Shown one piece after another: positions 8,993 through 16,435 of a stretch of DNA of 64,000 bases. The stretch covers positions 1-64,000 of the forward strand of contig NZ_HG326653.1 of NCBI RefSeq assembly GCF_000308295.2. Direction: 5' to 3'. Below the pieces are notes generated by a model that worked only from the letters and a program-made list of their open reading frames with translations, was not told the DNA's origin and searched no databases. The position numbers and the translations under genes are program-made. How positions within the stretch are numbered: the first letter of the stretch is position 1; each line of letters begins with the position of its first letter. Origin of the DNA: Afipia birgiae 34632. GTDB lineage: Bacteria > Pseudomonadota > Alphaproteobacteria > Rhizobiales > Xanthobacteraceae.

Positions 8993-9018
8993 TTCGGCGG
9001 TGCCGCAAGAGCGGTTAC
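8993..9018 (-). promoter_or_regulatory. SigF-type promoter of the small membrane-protein unit
   Basis: Minus-strand GTAACC (9018-9013), 16-base spacer, CGAA (8996-8993). The start codon of the 91-residue membrane protein (8942) is about 50 bases downstream. Confidence 0.8.
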
Positions 9019-9050
9019 AGGTTCACGGATCCGTGAACTGCGGCCCGCAA

Positions 9051-9302
9051 CTAGCGGCAGGTCCACAGATTGCTTTTTGGACCACCCTGGTAGGTGCAGC
9101 TCTTTTCACGAGGGGCTCGTTGCGAGGTTCTGCGTGGCGGCACTTGATTTGCGGCTGCGTAGGGACCGCCCTGCTGATAGGCAGAAGGCCCGACTTCGTT
9201 CGGCCAATAGCGCTTGTCGGTAATTGTTGGACCTGCTGCCGCTTGTCCCAACGACGCAGCGAGGAGGATAATTGACCCTGCAAGCGTAAGTTTCCATTTC
9301 AT
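9051..9302 (-). CDS. Small exported protein of unknown function
   Basis: 83 residues from the ATG at 9302, with a strong AAAGGAG ribosome site. The signal peptide is clear (LAGSIILLAASLGQAAAG). The mature part of about 60 residues is polar, rich in Gln, Pro, Tyr and Arg, and ends with two cysteines (SCTYQGGPKSNLWTCR) that could form a disulfide. I do not recognise it. Its own SigF-type promoter lies at 9349-9374 and is arranged back to back with the promoter of the sigma gene, so it should be a member of the same stress response. Confidence 0.7.
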   Translation of the reverse strand: MKWKLTLAGSIILLAASLGQAAAGPTITDKRYWPNEVGPSAYQQGGPYAAANQVPPRRTSQRAPREKSCTYQGGPKSNLWTCR

Positions 9303-9348
9303 GACCCGGCTCCTTTTTTGAGATGCTCAATGCGTCTCAATGAAGGAG

Positions 9349-9374
9349 TTCGGTCCGGCACGAAAATCGGTTAC
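9349..9374 (-). promoter_or_regulatory. SigF-type promoter of the 83-residue exported protein
   Basis: Minus-strand GTAACC (9374-9369), 16-base spacer, CGAA (9352-9349). The start codon at 9302 is about 46 bases downstream. Confidence 0.8.
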
Positions 9375-9451
9375 AGATCACAGGCGTGGTTTCGCCTGCA
9401 CCGCACTTGTTGATGCAGTCAAGCGCCGCGGCCAAAAAAAGGGCGCACCCT

Positions 9452-9477
9452 GTAACCGGAAGCCAGCGAGCTACGAA
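9452..9477 (+). promoter_or_regulatory. SigF-type autoregulatory promoter of the sigma/anti-sigma operon
   Basis: GTAACC at 9452-9457, 16 bases, CGAA at 9474-9477. This is the same element as in the three minus-strand promoters nearby, so the sigma factor should activate its own gene. The transcript is expected to start around 9484, which bears on which start codon is used. Confidence 0.8.
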
Positions 9478-9480
9478 CTC

Positions 9481-10047
9481 ATGAACACGGAGCATGCCAA
9501 GGAGCGTGAACTTCGGGCCTTGATGATCGCGGGCCTCAACGGCGACGCCGCGGCGCATCGCGCGTTGTTGTCGGCGCTGAGCGGGCACTTACGTGCGTAC
9601 TATCGAAACAAACTCGTCCGGTCGGGCCGCGGCCCTGAAGAGGCCGAAGATCTGGTTCAGGAAGCTTTGATGGCGATCCACACTCGGCGCGACACATATG
9701 ATCCTGCTGAACTTCTAACGCCATGGGTGTACGCTATCGCTCGGTATAAACTAATCGATCATCTTCGTCATAGTCGGTCCAAGCAAGCGAACGTGCCGAT
9801 CGAAGATGCGTTGGACGTGATGGCGGCCGACGATCGAGCGGCCACGGAGAGCAGTCTCGATCTGACAAAGTTGCTGGCGAAGCTGCCCGAAAAAGTCCGG
9901 TTGGCCATTCGTTACGTGAAGATTGAAGGTCTTAGCGTGGTCGAGGCCGCGGCTCGATGCGGAATCTCGGAGTCGGCCGTTAAGATAAACGTGCATCGCG
10001 GCCTTAAAGCATTAAGTGCCGCCATCGCTCAGGACAAAGCGAAATGA
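9481..10047 (+). CDS. sigF: ECF sigma factor, SigF/NrsF type
   Basis: 188 residues if the ATG at 9481 is used. Region 2 includes RALLSALSGHLRAYYRNKLV and the core contact AEDLVQEALMAIHTRR, then LTPWVYAIARYKLIDHLR. Region 4 is LLAKLPEKVRLAIRYVKIEG followed by the HTH LSVVEAAARCGISESAVKIN. Caulobacter SigF, paired with the membrane anti-sigma NrsF, responds to heavy-metal stress. The promoter CGAA ends only 3 bases before this ATG, so the message would be leaderless or begin inside the codon; the ATG at 9523 (TTG at 9520) still leaves a complete region 2 and may be the real start. The stop overlaps the anti-sigma start (ATGA). Confidence 0.92.
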   Translation: MNTEHAKERELRALMIAGLNGDAAAHRALLSALSGHLRAYYRNKLVRSGRGPEEAEDLVQEALMAIHTRRDTYDPAELLTPWVYAIARYKLIDHLRHSRSKQANVPIEDALDVMAADDRAATESSLDLTKLLAKLPEKVRLAIRYVKIEGLSVVEAAARCGISESAVKINVHRGLKALSAAIAQDKAK

Positions 10048-10685
10048 AAACCGATGAACTTATTGATGTGCTCAGCACGAATGTCGAGCGCGTCGACACC
10101 GGCAAGGTAAGCCGAAACCTTCAGCTTGCGATCGTCGGCGGCTTAATCCTTGCGTTGATCACAGGCCTGGCTGTTTTGGGCGTCCGATGTGACTTGAGAA
10201 ACCCAAGCGCCTTCGGGTTTTTGGTTCTCAAGGTCGGCTTTGGCGTCGCGGTGATTCTACTCGGATCGCACTATCTGCTCAAACACGCACGGCCTGGCGG
10301 CGAGATGCGCTCGTGGATATTTGTCACCACGATCCCTTTCGTAGCGGTGATGGCTTTAGCCGGTGTAAGTTTGATCTCTGCGCCCGCCTCCCATTGGGAC
10401 CATATGCTGATGGGAGACCGTTGGATCGAATGCCTGCTATCCATTCCCGTTATCGCAGTGGTACCTTTTGCAGTGATCATGTGGGCCGTTCGAATGGCGG
10501 CCCCCACGAACCTGGCAAGAACGGGAGCTCTCGCAGGCTTGGTCGCTGGCGGGATCAGCGCAGTAGCATACGCGCTTCATTGTACCGATGATTCCTTGCC
10601 TTTTGTTGCGGTGTGGTACGGAGGCACGATCGTCTTGTGCACGGTCGCTGGCGCCCTTTTAGGCCAGAAGCTACTTCGCTGGTGA
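10044..10685 (+). CDS. nrsF: NrsF-type (DUF1109) membrane anti-sigma factor
   Basis: 213 residues. The cytoplasmic N terminus (MKTDELIDVLSTNVERVD) is the DUF1109 sigma-binding part. It is followed by about six hydrophobic helices (LAIVGGLILALITGLAVLGV; FLVLKVGFGVAVILLGSHYLL; FVTTIPFVAVMALAGVSLIS; LLSIPVIAVVPFAVIMWAV; GALAGLVAGGISAVAYAL; FVAVWYGGTIVLCTVAGALL). Cys130 (DRWIEC) and Cys180 (ALHCTDD) match, almost residue for residue, the two conserved periplasmic cysteines reported for Caulobacter NrsF, proposed to sense metal or oxidation and release SigF. Translationally coupled to the sigma gene by a 4-base overlap. Confidence 0.92.
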   Translation: MKTDELIDVLSTNVERVDTGKVSRNLQLAIVGGLILALITGLAVLGVRCDLRNPSAFGFLVLKVGFGVAVILLGSHYLLKHARPGGEMRSWIFVTTIPFVAVMALAGVSLISAPASHWDHMLMGDRWIECLLSIPVIAVVPFAVIMWAVRMAAPTNLARTGALAGLVAGGISAVAYALHCTDDSLPFVAVWYGGTIVLCTVAGALLGQKLLRW

Positions 10686-10689
10686 GCCC

Positions 10690-10815
10690 GTTTTGGAAAC
10701 GTGGCGGACATCCGCTCCTTCGCCGGCTTGGTTTCGGAATAAGACCGAAGGACTCATAGTAACGGATCATCTTTGCGGATACGCCGGATCGCTCGGCTGC
10801 TCGATCTATGTTCAT
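10690..10815 (-). pseudogene. Truncated cueR (MerR-family copper sensor)
   Basis: From the ATG at 10815 the minus strand reads MNIDRAAERSGVSAKMIRYY followed by ESFGLIPKP, the start of the winged-helix HTH of CueR-type MerR regulators. After about residue 30 the resemblance stops (SRRRSGCPPRF instead of the expected AGYRVY segment). The frame then runs into the 3' end of the anti-sigma gene. The dimerisation helix and the metal-binding Cys loop are missing, so this cannot sense copper. The break probably marks a deletion that brought the sigma operon next to the CopA gene. Confidence 0.75.
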
Positions 10816-10837
10816 TAAGTGCAAATCCAACACGCTC

Positions 10838-10868
10838 TTGACCTTGCGACGGCTGGAAGGTCGAGAAC
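10838..10868 (+). promoter_or_regulatory. CueR-type operator/promoter of the Cu+ ATPase gene
   Basis: TTGACC (10838-10843) overlaps the imperfect dyad ACCTTGC-N7-GCTGGAAGGT (10841-10861), the layout of the E. coli copA promoter, where CueR untwists a 19-base spacer. The -10 position (10863-10868, GAGAAC) is poor, as expected for a MerR-activated promoter. The local cueR gene is destroyed, so a regulator from elsewhere would be needed. Confidence 0.65.
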
Positions 10869-10899
10869 AATCTTGAGTTTTTTCGAACGGAGGATAGTC

Positions 10900-13242
10900 A
10901 TGGCCGGCGCTACGGAACACATGCACCGCGAGCCGCGTTCGCACAAGCAAGGCGACGCCGAAACGGATCCCGTCTGCGGGATGTACATCGACCCCGGGAC
11001 GTCTCAACACAGCGCGGAACACAACGGCAAGCGATATCATTTCTGTTCGAGCGGCTGCCAGAAAAAGTTCGTTGGCGATCCCCAGCGATACCTTTCCGGC
11101 AACACACGATCGAAGGAAGGTGCACCCGAAGGTACGATTTATACCTGCCCAATGCACCCGCAAATCCGTCAAGTAGGGCCCGGGGTTTGCCCAATATGCG
11201 GGATGGCGCTCGAGCCTGAGATCGTGACCGCCGAAGCCGGTCCTAATGTCGAACTGATCGACATGAGGCGCAGATTCTGGACCGGACTTGCACTCACCAT
11301 TCCCGTTGTCGCGCTCGAGATGGGTGGTCACTTCCCTGATCTGCGCCGTGTCATCACTCCAGCCTTTTCCAACTGGCTGCAGCTTATCCTTGGCACTCCG
11401 GTGGTGTTGTGGGCGGGTTGGCCTTTCTTTGTCCGCGGTTGGCAATCGGTTGTCACACGCAATCTGAATATGTTCACGCTCATTGCCATCGGCGTCGGTA
11501 TGGCGTGGCTCTACAGCGTTGTAGCGGTGTTTGCCCCCCACATTTTCCCTCCAGCATTTCGCGGCGCAGAAGGCACCGTGGCAGTCTATTTTGAAGCCGC
11601 CGCGGTGATCACGGTGCTTGTGCTGCTCGGGCAGGTTCTCGAGTTGCGGGCCCGGGAGCAAACCTCGGGGGCGATCCGAGCGCTGCTCGACCTCGCTCCT
11701 AAGACCGCGCGCCGGATCAGTAATGCCGGTTTGGAAGAGGAGGTGCAGCTCGATCAGGTGCATGTCGGCGATCGCCTGCGCGTTCGCCCGGGCGAAAAGG
11801 TGCCGGTCGACGGGGTGGTGTTGGAAGGCCATAGCGCCGTCGACGAGTCGATGGTTACCGGCGAGTCCATGCCAGTCACGAAGGAAGTCGGCGGCAACGT
11901 CATCGGCGGAACGATGAATCAGTCCGGTGCACTGATCATCGAAGCCAAAAAGGTCGGGCGCGATACGATGCTGTCACAGATCGTGCAGCTCGTCGCCCAG
12001 GCACAACGGAGCCGTGCTCCGATCCAGCGCATGGCCGATAAAGTCTCGGGATGGTTCGTGCCTGCCGTGATCGTGATTGCCCTGCTTGCATTCGCGGCTT
12101 GGTCCATCTGGGGACCCGCGCCGCAGTTCTCCTACGGATTGGTCGCTGCGGTTGCAGTGCTCATCATTGCGTGTCCGTGTGCTCTCGGCCTTGCCACCCC
12201 CATGTCCATTATGGTCGGTGTCGGTCGTGGAGCGCAATCAGGCGTGCTGATCAAGAACGCGGAAGCGCTAGAACACATGGAAAAGGTCGACACCCTTGTG
12301 GTTGACAAGACAGGCACTCTGACGGAAGGCAAGCCCGCAGTCACAGCTATCGTGCCGGCGCCGAACTACACGGAGGCGGAGGTGCTGCGGATTGCGGCAA
12401 GCGTAGAGCGGGCGAGCGAACATCCACTAGCCGTCGCCATCGTTCGCGCTGCCGAAGAGCGGGGCATCTCGACCGCACAGGTGACGGATTTCGACTCGCC
12501 AACCGGCAAGGGTGCGCTGGGCAAGGTCGAGGGTAAAAGCATCGCGCTTGGAAATGCCAAGTTCCTTGCTGAGCTCGGCGTGAACGTAGCAGCGCTCGCG
12601 GCTCAGGCGGAGGATCTTCGGAAAGAAGGCGCGACGGCGATCTTCATGGCTGTGGATGGCGTCGTGGCAGGAGCACTCGCCATCGCCGATCCAGTCAAAT
12701 CGAGCACGCCTGAGGCGCTCAGAGGCCTCAAGGCGGAGGGGATTCGCATAGTCATGTTAACCGGCGACAATTGGACAACCGCAAAGGCCGTGGCTCGCCG
12801 GTTGGGGATCGACGATGTGGAAGCCGAGGTGCTTCCCCATCAGAAGAGCGCTGTCATTCAGCGCTATAAGGCGGCGGGGAAGGTGGTGGCGATGGCGGGG
12901 GACGGCGTGAACGATGCGCCTGCGCTCGCTGCGTCAGACGTCGGCATAGCCATGGGTACCGGGACGGACGTTGCCATGGAGAGTGCCGGCGTTACGCTCC
13001 TCAAGGGAGACCTAACGGGCATTGTTCGGGCACGCCGGCTCTCTCAAGTAGTAATGCGCAATATTCGCCAGAACCTTTTTTTCGCTTTCATCTACAATGC
13101 GCTGGGCGTGCCCGTGGCGGCAGGAGTGCTCTATCCGTTTTTCGGTATTCTCCTGTCCCCAATTATAGCCGCCGCCGCGATGGCGCTGTCTTCGGTCAGC
13201 GTCGTAGCGAATTCACTACGCCTTCGAAGAGTGCGACTCTAA
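10900..13242 (+). CDS. copA: Cu+-exporting P1B-type ATPase with YHS and heavy-metal-binding N-terminal domains
   Basis: 780 residues from the ATG at 10900 (GGAGGATAG ribosome site). The N terminus has a YHS domain ([20 protein letters not shown], then [19 protein letters not shown]) and a metal-binding segment ([20 protein letters not shown]), not the classic GMTCxxC domain. Downstream are the phosphatase loop TGES, the membrane CPC metal site ([11 protein letters not shown], about residue 425), the phosphorylation site DKTGTLTEG (about 468), the P1B histidine-proline motif SEHPLA, and [14 protein letters not shown] (about 667). It pumps Cu(I) out of the cytoplasm at the cost of ATP. A CueR-type operator precedes it. 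Confidence 0.95.
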   Translation: MAGATEHMHREPRSHKQGDAETDPVCGMYIDPGTSQHSAEHNGKRYHFCSSGCQKKFVGDPQRYLSGNTRSKEGAPEGTIYTCPMHPQIRQVGPGVCPICGMALEPEIVTAEAGPNVELIDMRRRFWTGLALTIPVVALEMGGHFPDLRRVITPAFSNWLQLILGTPVVLWAGWPFFVRGWQSVVTRNLNMFTLIAIGVGMAWLYSVVAVFAPHIFPPAFRGAEGTVAVYFEAAAVITVLVLLGQVLELRAREQTSGAIRALLDLAPKTARRISNAGLEEEVQLDQVHVGDRLRVRPGEKVPVDGVVLEGHSAVDESMVTGESMPVTKEVGGNVIGGTMNQSGALIIEAKKVGRDTMLSQIVQLVAQAQRSRAPIQRMADKVSGWFVPAVIVIALLAFAAWSIWGPAPQFSYGLVAAVAVLIIACPCALGLATPMSIMVGVGRGAQSGVLIKNAEALEHMEKVDTLVVDKTGTLTEGKPAVTAIVPAPNYTEAEVLRIAASVERASEHPLAVAIVRAAEERGISTAQVTDFDSPTGKGALGKVEGKSIALGNAKFLAELGVNVAALAAQAEDLRKEGATAIFMAVDGVVAGALAIADPVKSSTPEALRGLKAEGIRIVMLTGDNWTTAKAVARRLGIDDVEAEVLPHQKSAVIQRYKAAGKVVAMAGDGVNDAPALAASDVGIAMGTGTDVAMESAGVTLLKGDLTGIVRARRLSQVVMRNIRQNLFFAFIYNALGVPVAAGVLYPFFGILLSPIIAAAAMALSSVSVVANSLRLRRVRL

Positions 13243-13284
13243 CGAAGGGTGACGCATGTGATGATGGCGTGAGAGGCATGTGGC

Positions 13285-13365
13285 ATGGCTGCCATTTGGC
13301 TGTTGCTTGGCGTAGTGCTTATTCTCGCCACCGCAGCCCTCATCAAATATTTGTTTTGGCGCTGA
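13285..13365 (+). CDS. 26-residue single-helix membrane peptide
   Basis: The ATG at 13285 opens a 26-codon frame encoding MAAIWLLLGVVLILATAALI followed by KYLFWR: one transmembrane helix with a basic C-terminal end. A GAGAGG ribosome site lies upstream. It begins 43 bases after the copper ATPase gene and ends one base before the ATG of the broken cytochrome gene, the spacing of an operon member. I do not recognise it; small subunits of ATPases or cytochrome oxidases (FixS, CcoQ, CydX types) have similar shapes, so an accessory role for CopA is possible. Confidence 0.5.
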   Translation: MAAIWLLLGVVLILATAALIKYLFWR

Positions 13366-13366
13366 C

Positions 13367-13808
13367 ATGATCCGTGTTGCGGGGTTGGCGGCGCTAACCG
13401 CCCTTGCTTGTGGTGGCCTTTTGGCTTTTCGTTCGGGATCGCGCAGACCACGGCGCTGGCCGGAAATTGTACGTTGAGCATTGCGCCTCCTGTCACGGCG
13501 AAACGCTACAAGGACAGCCGGACTGGCAGACACCGAAGGAAAACGGCCGATTGCCCGCGCCGCCTCACGACGCCACAGGCCACACTTGGCATCATTCCGA
13601 TGCAAAATTGTTTGGCATCACCAAATACGGCATGTCTGCGGTCGTACCGGGACACGAGAGTGACATGCCCGGATTTGGTCCGATCCTTACCGACGAGCAA
13701 ATTGGGGCCAATCCGGTCGACAAACCAAGGATCAGGACAACCCGAACCTGTGCACGGACTTCGAATCCGTCAACGATGATTGGGACCAGATCAGCGGACA
13801 GCCATTAA
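13367..13808 (+). pseudogene. Frameshifted c-type cytochrome
   Basis: The ATG at 13367 encodes a signal-anchor start (MIRVAGLAALTALACGGLLA) but closes after about 36 codons. One base out of frame, from about 13420, the heme domain is intact: GRKLYVEHCASCHGETLQG (CxxCH heme site), LPAPPHDATGHTWHHSDAKL and ESDMPGFGPILTDEQI (Met ligand). The C-terminal helix expected after LTDEQI is replaced by unrelated sequence. Class I cytochromes of this kind are common in copper loci of Rhizobiales. At least one frameshift and a damaged 3' end make it a probable pseudogene. Confidence 0.6.
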
Positions 13809-14046
13809 GGCCCGCGCCTCATATGATCCGCACTATGAGGCCGGACAGATGACCGCAACGACCAAATGCTGTAACGTCAAAATAGTTCTTGCCATGTGGG
13901 TGTCATCCATTGATGCACAGGTGCGAGTTATGCAAATTTCTTCTTTCTTCTGCATTTCCATTCAAGATTGATGCATTATTTTGCATAGATTTGCAGAAGT
14001 CGAAGTGAGTCCCTATGTGAATCATGATGTAACAGGGGTCGTCCAG

Positions 14047-14595
14047 GTGCTGTCGAACAAGCAAATCGAGGCTGGTGCCAAAGCGATTGCCGAGGACATG
14101 ATGCTTCCCGGCGGCGGTCGAAAGAAGCTGGCCCGGCTTGTTAGCGACCATCTTGACTGGTTCGAGGCCGTGGAAGCCCGCGGCCTAACGTGGGGCGACA
14201 TGTCCCGGCTGCTGTTTGTAGCTGGCGCCTACGGCAGTGACGGCCGCGCAATCCCGGTCGGGACGCTCTCGTCAACCGTCTGGCGCAAGCGGTTGGATGC
14301 CGCGTCGCCGGCCTCCCCGGCCTCCAGCAAAACTCGCGCGGCCGGTCGGGCCTCCCCTCGAATGGGCCAAGCGGAGCGTACCCACGTTATTCCGAGCAAG
14401 CCGACGAACCACGTCGGCGACCAGAACTCGGTAGCGCGAACCAAAAGCCAGCGCGCGTCAAAGGCAAAGCAGCGAACCGCGCAACCAGTAAAGCCGGCGT
14501 CTCGGACTGCGCCGAGCGATGAGACGACGTCGAAAGCTCAGACGCTTGCCTTCATGAAGCGGGCGGCATCTATCAGACGCGGCCGGTCCGATTGA
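14047..14595 (+). CDS. Conserved-looking accessory protein of unknown function
   Basis: 182 residues from a GTG at 14047, chosen because AGGGG lies about 8 bases upstream; the frame is open to 13981 and other GTG codons are possible. Residues about 1-80 look folded (LSNKQIEAGAKAIAEDMM; KKLARLVSDHLDWFEAVEARG followed by LTWGDMSRLLFVAGA; AIPVGTLSSTVWRKR). Residues 85-182 are a Ser/Ala/Lys/Arg-rich, probably disordered tail that could contact DNA. No family recognised. The neighbours (XRE, ArdC, DUF736) are typical of integrative elements. A degraded fragment of a homologue lies at 33540-33668, across the hut island. Confidence 0.7.
   Translation: MLSNKQIEAGAKAIAEDMMLPGGGRKKLARLVSDHLDWFEAVEARGLTWGDMSRLLFVAGAYGSDGRAIPVGTLSSTVWRKRLDAASPASPASSKTRAAGRASPRMGQAERTHVIPSKPTNHVGDQNSVARTKSQRASKAKQRTAQPVKPASRTAPSDETTSKAQTLAFMKRAASIRRGRSD
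14266..14354 (+). repeat. 89-bp direct repeat, copy 1 (within the gene at 14047)
   Basis: This stretch matches 33564-33652 without gaps and with about 10 mismatches in 89. The reading frame is kept (LSSTVWRKR...AGRAS in both) and the first mismatch is silent, so the repeat reflects two related genes and not a recombination core. Confidence 0.85.
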
Positions 14596-14694
14596 AAGCG
14601 GACGCTCCGTCAGGCTTCGCCATTAATTCCAGTAGCCCAGCCGGTGCACGGCGGAGGCACGCATAGCCGGCAGTACCGCCAAGGCAGTGATCAG

Positions 14695-14928
14695 TTAGCG
14701 CGCCGTTCGATCAAAGAGGGCGGCTAGATCGATCCCAAGCGCAGATGCCAACCGGTCCAGCGATTCCAGCGTGGGATTTGCGGTTCCAACCTCGATCGCG
14801 CTAATGAGCGCCTGCCGAAGACCGGCCTCGGTCGCGAGGTCATCCTGCGACAGCGCCCGTTCGAGTCTCAGCCGCCGCAGATTGCGGGCCAGAACCCTTT
14901 TGGCCGATAGAATTTCCCGCTTCGCCAT
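14695..14928 (-). CDS. Small XRE-family repressor
   Basis: 77 residues, almost entirely one HTH_3 domain: ARNLRRLRLERALSQDDLAT followed by EAGLRQALISAIEVG, TANPTLESLDRLASALGI and a short LAALFDRTAR tail. A single-domain XRE protein of this length is typical of antitoxins and element-encoded repressors. A perfect 8-3-8 inverted repeat sits immediately before the start codon (14932-14950), which suggests autoregulation. No toxin gene is adjacent: the nearest same-strand gene is ardC, 215 bases upstream. Confidence 0.85.
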   Translation of the reverse strand: MAKREILSAKRVLARNLRRLRLERALSQDDLATEAGLRQALISAIEVGTANPTLESLDRLASALGIDLAALFDRTAR

Positions 14929-14931
14929 TCA

Positions 14932-14950
14932 TCAGGATGAACCATCCTGA
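14932..14950. promoter_or_regulatory. Perfect palindrome at the XRE start (likely autoregulatory operator)
   Basis: TCAGGATGAACCATCCTGA: 8-bp arms with a 3-base centre, ending three bases before the ATG at 14928. Position and symmetry fit the operator of a dimeric XRE repressor. Confidence 0.65.
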
Positions 14951-15142
14951 CGACTATCTCGCCACACGCTATAGCGTTTAATAAACGGCTTGGCGTATAG
15001 AGAAATAACTGCGCGGGTTCGAGTAGTATGCGATCGCCGGAAGCCATCAGGGCGCAGCGCGGAGACCTATGCGGTCAGAGTCCTCGTCGATTCGTCGCAG
15101 ACGATGGTCAGGTCGGGAATAAATTAGGCGCGTTGACGGAGC

Positions 15143-16057
15143 TCACCGGATACCGGTGAGCCAATCGACCGCCTTTTGGGCCAATGCAGCTGCAGTAAAG
15201 ATCGCGCGCTTATCTGATTTGAGCACAGCCAGCCAGTTGCCAAGGTAGGCGGCGTGGTCGGGTCGCGGCTCGAGCGTGATGGAGAGATCGGCACAGAGGA
15301 ACGCGGCACCGATTTCTGCAACCAGTTCCTCGCGCGCATAGGCGTGGTCGCCAAAGCGCTTGCCAAGATCGCGGTCGCAACGATGCGAGGGCGACGTCCA
15401 GTGAACCAGTTCGTGTAGTACTGTCGCGTAGTAGCCTTCGGCGGCACTCGCCGTAGGTGTGTCGATGAATTGCCCATAAGGCGGCATTTCGATGCGATCG
15501 GCGGACGGAATATAGCAGGCGCGGTTCCCCCTATGCACGATGGTTGCCCTGGTCGCTGCGATGAAAGCATCGGCGCGCTCGATCCGGGTGGACACGGACT
15601 CTGTGATCGCAGACGGCTGAGCCGGTGTCGCCACCGGCAGGCCATCGATCTGATCGGTGTTGAAGACAGTGTAGGCACGCAGCATGGGAATGCGCGTCAC
15701 CGCCTCGTCGCCGGTCGTGAGGTCGCCATCGATCCGCTCGATGGTCTTGGCGTAGACCACGGTTGCGCCGTGCTCGCCCTTGCGGACCTGCGCACCGAGG
15801 GCTTGGGCCTGGCGGTAGGTCATCCATGTCGAGGACGTGTAGCCGTGCTCGATCGCCTCGGACCAGAGAATCAGAACATTGATGCCGCGATAGGGTGTGC
15901 CATCGTGGCGAAGCGGTCGGATTGAATCCGAGTCTTTGGACGTTGTGGTCCAGGGCTTGGTCCACGAGCGGGTGCCCTGCTCCAGATCGCGGATGATGAT
16001 GTCGGTGACGCGCTGATAAATGTCGGCGCGCGGGTTCGCACTGAGATGCTTGCTCAT
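15143..16057 (-). CDS. ardC: ArdC-type antirestriction protein (ssDNA-binding plus zincin)
   Basis: 304 residues. The N-terminal ArdC ssDNA-binding domain covers about residues 1-125 (ADIYQRVTDIIIRDLEQGT; SWTKPW; PYRGINVLILW; GYTSSTWMTYRQAQALGAQV; RKGEHGATVVYAK). The C-terminal metallopeptidase-like domain has ATVLHELVHWTSPSHRC (HExxH) and YAREELVAEIGAAFLCADL, whose Glu would be the third zinc ligand. ArdC proteins of conjugative elements protect incoming ssDNA from restriction in the recipient. It is 52 bases upstream of, and probably not coupled to, the XRE gene, and follows the DUF736 gene by 66 bases on the same strand. Confidence 0.93.
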   Translation of the reverse strand: MSKHLSANPRADIYQRVTDIIIRDLEQGTRSWTKPWTTTSKDSDSIRPLRHDGTPYRGINVLILWSEAIEHGYTSSTWMTYRQAQALGAQVRKGEHGATVVYAKTIERIDGDLTTGDEAVTRIPMLRAYTVFNTDQIDGLPVATPAQPSAITESVSTRIERADAFIAATRATIVHRGNRACYIPSADRIEMPPYGQFIDTPTASAAEGYYATVLHELVHWTSPSHRCDRDLGKRFGDHAYAREELVAEIGAAFLCADLSITLEPRPDHAAYLGNWLAVLKSDKRAIFTAAALAQKAVDWLTGIR

Positions 16058-16123
16058 CGGTGACGCCTTCGATGTGAGGTGACGAGGACCAGCGCGGCCG
16101 GGAACGGCCGCGCCGGATGCGGC

Positions 16124-16435
16124 TCAGTCGGCGCTGCGGCGCGACCAGATCAGCGAGTGCACGCCGTCTTCACCTTCGATCAGATTTGCGTAGATCGGGC
16201 TGGAGAAGCTTGGGTCATCCAGCTTCACGCTGTAGAAAATCTTGCCACCGTCTTTTTGAGCGGGCTTTTTCCAAGCGGCACCGAGCTCGACAGAGCCTGC
16301 GAGGATGCGATAGTCAGGGGCCTTGTCGCTTTCCTTCTCGGTCGAGATGAATTTTGCCTCGATGTTGAGGCTGAGCGTTCTGACTGCGCCCGCAAAGCCG
16401 TTGTCGCTCTTGGTGAATGTTCCGATGGTTGCCAT
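16124..16435 (-). CDS. DUF736 family protein
   Basis: 103 residues from the ATG at 16435. The family pattern is complete: [62 protein letters not shown] ([20 protein letters not shown]). DUF736 genes are carried by conjugative and integrative elements of alphaproteobacteria, often next to ArdC; the function is unknown, and a small DNA-binding role has been suggested. Here DUF736 and ArdC lie in the usual order on the minus strand. Confidence 0.9.
   Translation of the reverse strand: MATIGTFTKSDNGFAGAVRTLSLNIEAKFISTEKESDKAPDYRILAGSVELGAAWKKPAQKDGGKIFYSVKLDDPSFSSPIYANLIEGEDGVHSLIWSRRSAD

Noticed and set aside
10555-11832. Long minus-strand open frame (425 codons) across the start of the copper ATPase gene
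   Set aside because: It is the antisense shadow of the ATPase. Only its short cueR-like part (10690-10815) has real protein similarity.
13690-13850. Possible extra gene fragment (NPNLCTDFESVNDDWDQ) after the cytochrome remnant
   Set aside because: Only about 30 codons, no start and no family that I can name with confidence.
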